A stretch of 64,000 nt of DNA, taken from NCBI RefSeq assembly GCF_041260665.1, contig NZ_JBGCCT010000007.1, forward strand, positions 186,001 through 250,000. The letters are read 5' to 3'. The position numbers were made by a program, and so were the translations under genes. The stretch is from Catenulispora sp. GP43. Lineage in GTDB: Bacteria > Actinomycetota > Actinomycetes > Streptomycetales > Catenulisporaceae. Below the pieces are notes generated by a model. The model did not search any database and was not told the origin of the DNA. It worked only from the letters and a program-made list of their open reading frames with translations. Each line of letters starts with the position of its first letter. The first letter of the stretch is position 1. Of this stretch, positions 13,148 through 20,590 are shown in pieces.

Positions 13148-14344
13148 CTACAGAAAGGTCCAGTCGACCCAGCCGGCGCCCTTGCGCGCCGCCGTCACGG
13201 GATACGTCTGCCGATACGGCGGGTCGCCCACCACGTCTTCGAGGTAGTACGTGTTCAGCGGGTTCAGTCCGGAGATCGAGGAGACCTGGCGCACGTAGGG
13301 ACGCCCGGGCCGCACGCTGTCCCGCAGCGGCCCGCCGCCCATGTTGTCGAACACCGCCTGGTCGAGGTTGATCTCCTGCCGCAGCGGCAGCGAGTAGGTG
13401 TCGACCGCCGACGCCACGCGGAAGTCGGACCCCCACTTCGTGAGGTAGGCCCGGGCCAGCCGGTAGACCAGCTCCGGCACCCGCGCGGCGCTCGCGTTGA
13501 CGTCGGCCGGGTCGTACTCCCCGTTGCCGGTCATGTTGCCGGCGACCGTCGCGTGCCGGCCCCGGCAGGCGAACAGCTGGTAGTTCGTGGGCTGACGCAT
13601 GCCGTTCTTGGCCGCCGCCAGCGGATCGGTGAGCTGGTAGTTGTCGGCCAGGTCCTGCCAGCCGCTGCCCAGCTTCAGCGTCTGCGACGTCCCGGCCATC
13701 TTGGCGTTCGGCCGCGGCACCAGCCCGTTGAATCCGGTGTCGAGCATGTCCCACGCCGTGACGCCGACGTAGTCGGCGACATTCGGGGGCAGCTGGGTGA
13801 TGATCCCGTACCAGTTGCCCGGCCCCGGGACCGCGTCGATCGCGATGATCCGCACCGGGATCTTCTGCACTTCCGCCGAGCCGTACGCCTGCAGGAACCA
13901 GGCGGCCATGACGCACTCCATGGCGCCGCGGCTGTGCCCGATGAAGTTGAACGCCTTCGCGCCGCTGCGTGCGGCGAGGTTCGCCGCGTGCAGCGCGAGC
14001 GCGGGGGCGTCCTTGCCGGACAGCGCCGTCACCGTCGAGTGCTGATCGCCGCCGGAGTACTTCTGCGTGGCCTTGAGCAGATCGGAGGGAACATTGAGCG
14101 GACCGGTCAGGACCAGAGGCTCGCTGTTGTTGCGCGGCACCGCCCAGTCGTTCTCGCCGCAGCCCCGTACGGTGATACTGGGGCTGGTCGCCGTCAGGCT
14201 GCCGGCGAGCTCCAGATGGATGCGGACCGGTATGTAGCCCGTATCAGGACTGTAGATCGCCTTGTCGCTGCCTGGGCGCGACACTTCCCCTTCGTCCCGT
14301 GTGCATGAGGTGCCGCTGAAGCACACGGTGAACACATCGGCCAT
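13148..14344 (-). CDS. Tle/DUF2235-like alpha/beta hydrolase (putative lipase)
   Basis: A 398-residue cytosolic-looking hydrolase with the nucleophile elbow G-H-S-R-G-A (Ser138), an Asp at the end of the next strand (I-I-A-I-D170-A-V) and G-R-H264-A-T-V-A-G as probable catalytic His. The G-x-S-R-G-A signature and the N-terminal V-C-F-S-G-T-S-C-T are typical of DUF2235 and type VI phospholipase effectors of the Tle1 kind. No signal peptide. First gene of a two-gene operon with the PLD; ATG 14344 has GGGAGGGAA upstream. A general cytosolic esterase is the alternative explanation. Confidence 0.75.
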   Translation of the reverse strand: MADVFTVCFSGTSCTRDEGEVSRPGSDKAIYSPDTGYIPVRIHLELAGSLTATSPSITVRGCGENDWAVPRNNSEPLVLTGPLNVPSDLLKATQKYSGGDQHSTVTALSGKDAPALALHAANLAARSGAKAFNFIGHSRGAMECVMAAWFLQAYGSAEVQKIPVRIIAIDAVPGPGNWYGIITQLPPNVADYVGVTAWDMLDTGFNGLVPRPNAKMAGTSQTLKLGSGWQDLADNYQLTDPLAAAKNGMRQPTNYQLFACRGRHATVAGNMTGNGEYDPADVNASAARVPELVYRLARAYLTKWGSDFRVASAVDTYSLPLRQEINLDQAVFDNMGGGPLRDSVRPGRPYVRQVSSISGLNPLNTYYLEDVVGDPPYRQTYPVTAARKGAGWVDWTFL

Positions 14345-14567
14345 GGATTCCCTCCCGTTCCCCTGGCAGACCCGTCGCCTGCCACGAACGTGCTTTACCC
14401 GGCATATGCACCTATAGCGGGCATCAATTCACAGTTCACCGGGACGGGTGACAGGACTTCGGGCATCCCCGGGACGCGGGGGGAAGCAGGCTGCTGTTTC
14501 CTCCGGCGTCGCGATCACGGCCGAGCGAGCCGAGCCGCGCCGAGCTGATCCGCTCGGCGTGGCGGGG

Positions 14568-15983
14568 TCAAGGGCGCGCGACAGCCGCGCGCACACTCCG
14601 TACGCGTGCGCCGGCATCGCGATGCATTCTCAGGGCAATGACCGTCACGCCCAAGGAGACCACCGCGAGGATCAGAAACGCGACGGTGTAAGCGGTTCCC
14701 GCGCTCGGGGTCCCCGGCAGCAGGTGTCCCAGCGGTCCTCCGGCGCGCAGCGCGACGGTGCTCACCGCGATCGCCAGCCCGGCGCTGATCTGGTTCGCGG
14801 TGGCGCTGATGGCGTTGGCGTCGGGCATCTCCGGCGGTGCCACGTCGCTGAAGGAGACGGTGCTGAAGGCGGTGAGCGCCACCGAGCGTGCGATCCCGCT
14901 GAGCAGTACCAGCGCGCAGGTCAGCACGATCGGCGTGCCGGCCGTGAGCAGGCCGGCCGCGGCCATCGCCGCGGCCATCACCAGCGTGGAGACCACGAGC
15001 ACCGGCCGGAAGCCGAAGTGGTTGAGCAGCGGCGTGGTGGCCGGTTTGATGCCGATGTTGCCCACGAAGATGAACAGCACCACCGAGCCGGACTTCACGG
15101 CGCTCCAGCCGAAGACGTTCTGGAACAACAGCGGCAGCAGGAAAGGGCCCGCGCCGACGACGATCCAGAACAGCGAACCGCCGCTGACCGCGGCCCGCAG
15201 TGTGGCGATTCGCAGGACCCGGAGATTCACCAGCGGGGCCTCGGTCCGCAGCAGGTGCCGGGTGGCCGCGGCGAGCAGGCCGGCGGACGCCGCCGCGGCG
15301 GCGATGGCCGGGCCCCAGGAGATCTCCGTGTCGGAGAACAGGTGCGCGGCGTAGGTGAGGCCGCCGAGGCCCGCGGCTGTGAGCACGACGCCGATCCGGT
15401 CCAGGCGCGGCGGCCGCTGCGTCGGCGTCGCCTCGACCAGCCGCCAGCCGACGGCGAAGGCGACGACGCCGAGCGGGATGTTGATGCCGAACAGCCACGG
15501 CCAGGACGCGTAGGTGGTGATGAGCCCGCCGGCCAGCGGTGCCACGACCGGCGCCATCAGCCCGGGCCACACGACGTACGCCATGAGCCGCATCAGATCG
15601 GACTTCTCGGCGCCGGCCAGCACGATCAGCCGGCCGACCGGCACCATCATCGCCCCGCCGAAGCCCTGCAGCACCCGCATGGCGATCAGCACCGGCAGGG
15701 TGGTGCTCAGCGCGCACCCCAGCGAGGCCGCGGTGAACACCGCGATCGCGGCGAGGAACACCGGCCGCGTGCCCCAGCGCCGGGTGAGCCAGCCGCTCAG
15801 CGGTATCAGCGCGGCGAAGGTGAGCAGGAAGGATGTGATGACCAGGCCGATGGCGGCGGAGCTGACGTGCAGCGATCGCGCCATCCGCGGGGCGGCGGTG
15901 GTGACGATGGTGCCGTCGAGCATCTCCATGAAGAAACACCCGGCGACCAGCAGGGCTTTGCTGCGGTGCGACTTGTCGATCAT
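14568..15983 (-). CDS. MFS exporter, DHA family
   Basis: A 471-residue major facilitator protein. It starts with V-A-G-C-F-F-M-E-M-L-D-G-T-I-V-T-T-A, the motif D1 region of EmrB/QacA-type drug:H+ antiporters, and has W-L-T-R-R-W-G-T-R loop A. Alternating hydrophobic segments cover the whole length. ATG 15983 was chosen because the drug-pump family begins M-I-D-K-S-H-R-S-K-A; the frame is open upstream to 16073, but that part overlaps the operator. A perfect 26-bp palindrome lies 51-76 bp upstream, suggesting TetR-type repression. No regulator gene adjoins it. Confidence 0.87.
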   Translation of the reverse strand: MIDKSHRSKALLVAGCFFMEMLDGTIVTTAAPRMARSLHVSSAAIGLVITSFLLTFAALIPLSGWLTRRWGTRPVFLAAIAVFTAASLGCALSTTLPVLIAMRVLQGFGGAMMVPVGRLIVLAGAEKSDLMRLMAYVVWPGLMAPVVAPLAGGLITTYASWPWLFGINIPLGVVAFAVGWRLVEATPTQRPPRLDRIGVVLTAAGLGGLTYAAHLFSDTEISWGPAIAAAAASAGLLAAATRHLLRTEAPLVNLRVLRIATLRAAVSGGSLFWIVVGAGPFLLPLLFQNVFGWSAVKSGSVVLFIFVGNIGIKPATTPLLNHFGFRPVLVVSTLVMAAAMAAAGLLTAGTPIVLTCALVLLSGIARSVALTAFSTVSFSDVAPPEMPDANAISATANQISAGLAIAVSTVALRAGGPLGHLLPGTPSAGTAYTVAFLILAVVSLGVTVIALRMHRDAGARVRSVRAAVARP

Positions 15984-16033
15984 GCGCGGTGCCTTCTGTG
16001 CGGGGCCAGGCGGGAACCCGGGCGTTGGCTTTA

Positions 16034-16059
16034 GAGTAGACGCAACGTTGCGTCTACTC
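16034..16059. promoter_or_regulatory. 26-bp perfect palindromic operator
   Basis: Half-site GAGTAGACGCAAC, followed immediately by its exact reverse complement. It lies upstream of the MFS exporter and contains the ACGCAACGTTGCGT centre common in TetR-family operators. Confidence 0.7.
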
Positions 16060-16108
16060 AAGCCCGCCCGCACCGCCGGCCGCCGGCGTCCGGCGGCCGG
16101 CGCCCCTC

Positions 16109-16498
16109 TCAGCCCGCGGCCGGCCCCGCCAGCAGCTTCCCGAGCACGTCGACGGCCCCCGGCAGCTCACGCCGCAGGCCCGCCAGATCCAGCCCCTCGT
16201 CGCCGACGACGGCCAGCAGCGTGTGCTCCCCGATCGCGGCGAACACCACGTGCCCGCCGGCCGCGCGCACGACTGATTCCCGCAGGCCCCCGAGCCCGAG
16301 GTGCGCGGCGGTGCGCGAGCCCAGCGCCATGCCGGCCGCGCACAGCGCCGCCAGCGATTCCTGCTCGCCGGAGTCACTGTCGGAGGCGACGAGCAGGCCG
16401 TCGGAGGTGGAGATGATGCTGTCGGTGATGCCCACGACCTTCTCGCGCAGTGCTTGGAGTTCGCTGATGAGGGCGGTGGACGATGACGGTGGCTTCAC
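16109..16498 (-). CDS. Roadblock/LC7-domain protein
   Basis: A 129-residue single roadblock domain: helix 1 (L-I-S-E-L-Q-A-L-R-E-K-V), strand I-I-S-T-S-D-G-L-L-V-A-S, then G-L-R-E-S-V-V-R-A-A-G-G-H-V-V-F-A-A-I-G-E-H-T-L-L-A-V-V. Roadblock proteins of actinomycetes act as partners of Ras-like GTPases (MglB/CvnB type), but no GTPase gene is nearby. GTG start with GAGGAG 9 nt upstream. Last gene of a four-gene cluster with another roadblock protein, a DUF4388-like protein and a 58-residue peptide. Confidence 0.85.
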   Translation of the reverse strand: MKPPSSSTALISELQALREKVVGITDSIISTSDGLLVASDSDSGEQESLAALCAAGMALGSRTAAHLGLGGLRESVVRAAGGHVVFAAIGEHTLLAVVGDEGLDLAGLRRELPGAVDVLGKLLAGPAAG

Positions 16499-16599
16499 AG
16501 CATGCTCCTCAGCATGTGCAGCCGTGCGGCTGAACGTCGCGCGGCCGATGTGGCGGTCGGCGGGTGAGCGGTCCGAGAAGGTGAGGGGGTGTCAGGGAG

Positions 16600-16776
16600 T
16601 CAGGGAAGGCGTTTGAGGACGTCCAGGAGGTGGCGCACCGTCTGGTCGGTCGGCGGTGTCACGCTGTTCATGCCCAGGCCGGGTTTCTCAGCCGTGCGCG
16701 GTACGCGGCGTGGCAGGAGGGGATTCCTCGTCTCGGGCGCGTCTGCGTCGTCGGTCTCGTGCTCCGTGTCACTCAT
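16600..16776 (-). CDS. Small 58-residue protein, unknown
   Basis: Its ATG overlaps the stop of the DUF4388-like gene (ATGA), and GGGAAGGG precedes it. The protein starts M-S-D-T-E-H-E-T-D-D-A-D and ends T-V-R-H-L-L-D-V-L-K-R-L-P: an acidic N-terminus, a Pro/Arg-rich middle and a possible amphipathic C-terminal helix. No domain recognised. Coupling and RBS make it a likely real gene; it may be an adaptor for the neighbouring roadblock proteins. Confidence 0.6.
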   Translation of the reverse strand: MSDTEHETDDADAPETRNPLLPRRVPRTAEKPGLGMNSVTPPTDQTVRHLLDVLKRLP

Positions 16777-17621
16777 GAACTGCCCTTCCCTTCTGTGGAT
16801 TCACTTCCTGCTCCGTCTTCGCCGTGCCGGTCGCGGCGCTGCCGGCGCGGTAGTACGTGCGTCCCGCCCGCCGGGGCCTGCGCCTGGGCCGGCGCAGGGG
16901 CCGGCGTCGCATGGCGCGCGGTGATCGGCAGTGCGGCGGTGCGGGGCGCCTCCCATTCCACGAGGCGCCGCGCCCGCAGGCGGGCGATGGCGAGCATGGC
17001 CGGGAACACCCCGCAGCCCAGGAAGAACGCGATGTCCCGGGGCGTCCGCCGGCCGTTGGCGGCCAGCAGGACGGCCTGCTGCCGCGCGCTGAGCGTTCCC
17101 GGATCGATCCGCGCGGCCGGCCGGCACCGGACCGCGGCCAGCTCGGCCGGCGAGGCTCCCCAGCTGTGCGACAGGGCATTGATACGCCGGGTGGTCTCCT
17201 CCGCGAGCGTGCGCGGCGACTCCCCGGGGCAGGCCGCCAACTCCGGCGGCACCGCGGCCTCGTGCACCGTCCAGCCCCCGGCCGGGTTCAGCGCCATGGC
17301 GAAGGCGGCGTCGTAGACGGCCGCGATGCAGACGGCCTCGAGTTCCCCTTGGCCGATCAGGCCGAGTCCGGTGAGGACGGCGTTCAGGTCGCCCTCGCGC
17401 CCCTCCGCCGCCGCGTGCCGGGTGACCGCGGCGGCCCAGCCGGCCTCGTCGATCCGGCCCGAGCGGATGAGAAGCGTCTCGACGGACGGGGCGTTCGGCG
17501 TGTCCACCGCGATGACCAGCCCGTGCCGCAGATGGATCGTCCCGCCCGGGACCCCGGACACCTCGACCGCCCCGGTGAAGTTCTCGGCCAGGAGCTTCGC
17601 GAACAACGCCGGGACGCTCAT
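16773..17621 (-). CDS. DUF4388-like protein
   Basis: A 282-residue protein. Residues 1-50 (L-F-A-K-L-L-A-E-N-F-T-G-A-V-E-V, G-T-I-H-L-R-H-G-L-V-I-A-V) match the DUF4388 pattern, in which a short beta-rich module reports or binds in signalling proteins. The middle is helical with paired-helix segments, and the last 50 residues are Ala/Pro/Gln-rich and then charged. It is coupled by a 4-nt overlap to the roadblock gene before it and to the small gene after it. In other bacteria DUF4388 proteins accompany GTPase or chemosensory-like modules; the role here is unknown. Confidence 0.7.
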   Translation of the reverse strand: MSVPALFAKLLAENFTGAVEVSGVPGGTIHLRHGLVIAVDTPNAPSVETLLIRSGRIDEAGWAAAVTRHAAAEGREGDLNAVLTGLGLIGQGELEAVCIAAVYDAAFAMALNPAGGWTVHEAAVPPELAACPGESPRTLAEETTRRINALSHSWGASPAELAAVRCRPAARIDPGTLSARQQAVLLAANGRRTPRDIAFFLGCGVFPAMLAIARLRARRLVEWEAPRTAALPITARHATPAPAPAQAQAPAGGTHVLPRRQRRDRHGEDGAGSESTEGKGSS

Positions 17622-17983
17622 GTCAGGATGCTCCCCGCGAGGTCGGCGGCCTCCCGGACCGCCAGGGCGAGGTTCGAGCGCTCGCGGTCCAGTGCCAGCA
17701 CGACCACGGCGGTGTTCAGCGGTGCGCGGCCCGGCACCGTGTGGACCACCTCGTGCAGCCGGCTGCCGGTGACCACGACGCTCTCCAGCTCGCCGGGCGC
17801 CCCGGCCGCGTGCAGCCCCTCGGTGACCAGGGTGAGGAGTTCGGCGATCTCGTGGGCGTCTCCGAGCCCTGAGAAATCGCCCGCCGCGCCGTATGCCAGA
17901 CCCGTGACCTCATCCACCAATGCGGCCCCGATCACTCCAGGAGATTCACACGCTGCGGAGAGCGACATTTCGAGTCTGGGCAC
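17618..17983 (-). CDS. Roadblock/LC7-domain protein
   Basis: 121 residues, roadblock fold: helix 1, strand I-G-A-A-L-V-D-E-V-T-G-L-A-Y-G-A-A-G-D-F, and strand S-V-V-V-T-G-S-R-L-H-E-V-V-H, then A-V-V-V-L-A-L-D-R-E-R-S-N-L-A-L-A. GTG 17983 is preferred because AAGGGG lies upstream; ATG 17968 is possible. First gene of the cluster and divergent from a third roadblock gene, with which it shares the D-R-x-R-x-N-L-A-L-A ending, so these two are probably paralogues. Confidence 0.82.
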   Translation of the reverse strand: MPRLEMSLSAACESPGVIGAALVDEVTGLAYGAAGDFSGLGDAHEIAELLTLVTEGLHAAGAPGELESVVVTGSRLHEVVHTVPGRAPLNTAVVVLALDRERSNLALAVREAADLAGSILT

Positions 17984-18116
17984 CTGAACCCCTTCACTTC
18001 GCGATAAGTGCCACGTTACTTTAGTCGTCCGCCGGTGCGCCGGGCGAGCTAGGATCCTTATGCATGCGAGATCGTGATCAACGGCCTTGAACTGAATTCC
18101 GGAGTGAGGAAGTCCC

Positions 18117-18482
18117 ATGAACATCGAAGGCGCACTGAAAGAAGCGATGACGGTCGACGGCGCCCTCGGCGTGGCCCTCGTCGATTACGAGAGCGGCATG
18201 GCGCTCGGCTTCCTCGGCGGCGGCCCGTCCCTGGACCTGGAGGTCGCCGCGGCGGGGAACACCGAGGTCGTGCGGGCCAAGATGCGCACCCTGGCCCGGC
18301 TCGGGCTCAACGAGGCCGTCGAGGACATCCTCATCACCCTCACCGGCCAGTATCACGTGATACGCCTGCTCCAGAGCAGCGGCGGCGCGCTGTTCCTCTA
18401 CCTGGCGCTGGACCGCTCCCGGGCGAACCTGGCCCTGGCCCGGCACGAGCTCAAGCGCATCGGGTCGCTGCTCGAGGCCTGA
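18117..18482 (+). CDS. Roadblock/LC7-domain protein
   Basis: 121 residues: M-N-I-E-G-A-L-K-E-A-M, then L-G-V-A-L-V-D-Y-E-S-G-M-A-L-G, and L-F-L-Y-L-A-L-D-R-S-R-A-N-L-A-L-A-R-H-E-L. It resembles the 17618-17983 product along its whole length. A good site (GGAGTGAGGAAG) precedes ATG. The 133-bp gap to the divergent cluster probably holds both promoters. Confidence 0.85.
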   Translation: MNIEGALKEAMTVDGALGVALVDYESGMALGFLGGGPSLDLEVAAAGNTEVVRAKMRTLARLGLNEAVEDILITLTGQYHVIRLLQSSGGALFLYLALDRSRANLALARHELKRIGSLLEA

Positions 18483-18636
18483 AATACCGGACAGGGATAT
18501 CCGGCCATGAATGACGCGAACTAAATCCGCGCCGACTATTGGACGGCGAGGGTGATTGTCGGCGGTGCCGGGGCGGCGTGGAAAATGGCGCGGAACCCCG
18601 GCGCCCGGACTTTTTCGCATGGTCCTGACATAACGC

Positions 18637-18673
18637 CGCCGCCGCGACTGCCGGTGAGACCGTCGCGGCGGCG
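18637..18673. terminator. GC hairpin
   Basis: Perfect 12-bp stem CGCCGCCGCGAC / GTCGCGGCGGCG with a 13-nt loop, between the convergent roadblock and phosphodiester glycosidase genes. Confidence 0.6.
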
Positions 18674-18723
18674 TGTAATAGCAGGACACTGATTTATCGG
18701 CGTCCCGCCCGCTCCCGGGAGTG

Positions 18724-20397
18724 TTACGGAAGCACCTGAACCGTGTCCCCGACAGGCCGCTCGCCGGTCGCGTCCGAGGTGTTGTTCACCAGCTGCCCGT
18801 CGACGGCCATCGCGGTGGAACCGCCGCCGTCCAGGTTCAGCGCCTGCACCGCGCCCAGCGAGCGCATGAACTCCGCCTCCTCGTACAGCGTGAAGCCCTC
18901 GCTGCCGGCGGTCAGCCGGCCGTCGACGGTCACCAGGATCAGCTCGCCCCTGGCGTCCACGCCCGCGATCGTGCGCGGCTGGCGCGCGTCGGCCCACTGG
19001 TAGTTGTACGACAGGTCCCGCGGATCGACGACGCCCTCGGTGGCCGCGTCGATGTCGATCCGGCCGTCGCGCACCAGCACCGGCGCGGCGCTCACGACGC
19101 TGTCCCCGGCCCCCAGGTGCAGCCGCCGCCCGGTCGGGGCGTCGGTCACGGATTCGTCGACGGTGAGCCGGTGCCCGACCGCCGCGTGCGCGCTCAGCCA
19201 GTCGGCCGAGGTGCCGATGCCCTGCAGCACACTGCCGCCGGCCGGGACCGAGCCGCCGCGCGCGCCGACGGAGACGACCTTGCCGGAACCGTCGAGCGCG
19301 ACCTGGGTGCCGGCCCCGCCGGGCAGCGCGGCCGCGAACTCCGGCGTGAACAGCACCAGGTCGTCGGCCTCGGTGCAGGTGATGTCCTGCACGGGGTGCG
19401 TGGTGGGCACGGAGCCGGTACGGCCGCAGTCGCGCAGCAGTCCCGGAACCCGGTTCACACCCTGGATCTGGAGGGTCGAGGCCCCGGAGCGGACCGTCGC
19501 GGTGCTGCCAAGGTTGGCCACTTGGAAGCGCTCGCCGCCGTCCTGGATCACCAGCGCGCCGCGGGCGCCGGAGGACAGGGACTCGAGCTTGCCGTCGTAG
19601 ACGCCGAGCCCGGATTGCGTGCCCTGCACGCCGTCGGCGTTGGAGGTGATGAAGAACCCGCCGTTCACCCCGACCAGCGACCCCAGCTGCGCCGCGACCG
19701 AGGACGTGGTCAGGCGCTGCGCGACGTTCCCGTCGTGGGTGGCCTCGACGGTGCCGCCGAACGTGCGCGGGTTGATCACGGCGACGTGGATGTTCTCCAC
19801 GTCCGCGGGGGTCTGGACGTCGTACCCGGTCCACTCGCTGATGGCGGTGAACCCGGCCGCCTTCACCGCGGCCAGCTCGGTCCCGGCGGCGGCCTGCGTC
19901 GGGAACTGCCCGACCCGCACCCGGTACCCCATCAGGCCGTGCTGGGTGTCCGCGTAGCCGGGCCAGCGCACCGCCTCGACCCGCGCCTGGATGCCGTGGG
20001 TCTGCAACTGCGCCGCGGCGGCCTGGGCCCAGGACTGCGACTCGACCTCGGCGTTGGCCGGGTTGCCGGTGATCGCGCTGGTGGTCGGCTGCTCGACGGT
20101 CACGGTCCAGAACGGCGTCACGCCGGCGTTCTTGATGGTCACGGTGCTCACCCGCACACCCGGAGCGACGCTCTTGGTCGTCCACTGCTCCTGTCCCAGA
20201 CCCCTGACGAACGCCGAGCCGGCCGCGCCGGCCAGGGCGGAGTCGGCAGTCGGGGCGGTGTGCGCCTGGGCCGCGGTGGCGCTGTACGCGCCGAGCGGAC
20301 CGGCCAGGACGAGTACGGCCGCCGCCGTGAGCGCGCCGCGCCGGCGCGTCCGGGCCGATAGGGCCGATAGGGACGAGTGGTCTTGCTGCTTGGACAT
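18724..20397 (-). CDS. Secreted SPOR-phosphodiester glycosidase (NAGPA-like)
   Basis: 557 residues with an N-terminal signal: R-T-R-R-R-G followed by the hydrophobic A-L-T-A-A-A-V-L-V-L-A-G-P-L-G and an Ala-rich cleavage area. Residues about 115-190 form a SPOR-like unit (S-W-A-Q-A-A-A-A-Q-L, Y-R-V-R-V-G-Q-F-P-T). The remaining two thirds match phosphodiester glycosidases of the NAGPA family: V-G-V-N-G-G-F-F, then A-L-N-L-D-G-G-G-S-T-A-M near the end, both family hallmarks. It would act outside the cell on phosphodiester-linked sugars, perhaps peptidoglycan or teichoic-like polymers, with SPOR supplying glycan-strand binding. Confidence 0.87.
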   Translation of the reverse strand: MSKQQDHSSLSALSARTRRRGALTAAAVLVLAGPLGAYSATAAQAHTAPTADSALAGAAGSAFVRGLGQEQWTTKSVAPGVRVSTVTIKNAGVTPFWTVTVEQPTTSAITGNPANAEVESQSWAQAAAAQLQTHGIQARVEAVRWPGYADTQHGLMGYRVRVGQFPTQAAAGTELAAVKAAGFTAISEWTGYDVQTPADVENIHVAVINPRTFGGTVEATHDGNVAQRLTTSSVAAQLGSLVGVNGGFFITSNADGVQGTQSGLGVYDGKLESLSSGARGALVIQDGGERFQVANLGSTATVRSGASTLQIQGVNRVPGLLRDCGRTGSVPTTHPVQDITCTEADDLVLFTPEFAAALPGGAGTQVALDGSGKVVSVGARGGSVPAGGSVLQGIGTSADWLSAHAAVGHRLTVDESVTDAPTGRRLHLGAGDSVVSAAPVLVRDGRIDIDAATEGVVDPRDLSYNYQWADARQPRTIAGVDARGELILVTVDGRLTAGSEGFTLYEEAEFMRSLGAVQALNLDGGGSTAMAVDGQLVNNTSDATGERPVGDTVQVLP

Positions 20398-20590
20398 GGA
20401 ACTCCCTGACTCGGTGATCGGAGAAATCAGAGTCGAACAGGCTTAACGGGTTGTTGAGCTCGCGCGACGGGGCGGGGAATGACCGGCGACTGAACGAATG
20501 AGCAAACAGCGAAGGCAGCCACGGCGTAACCTGTGTGCCGCTGTCAAGACTGTGGGCAGGCGGCTTGTTCGCACAACGGGAGGCACAGTC

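Noticed and set aside
10683-13247. An 854-codon plus-strand frame over the phospholipase D gene
   Set aside because: Arg/Val/His-rich composition typical of the antisense of GC-rich coding DNA; no domain.
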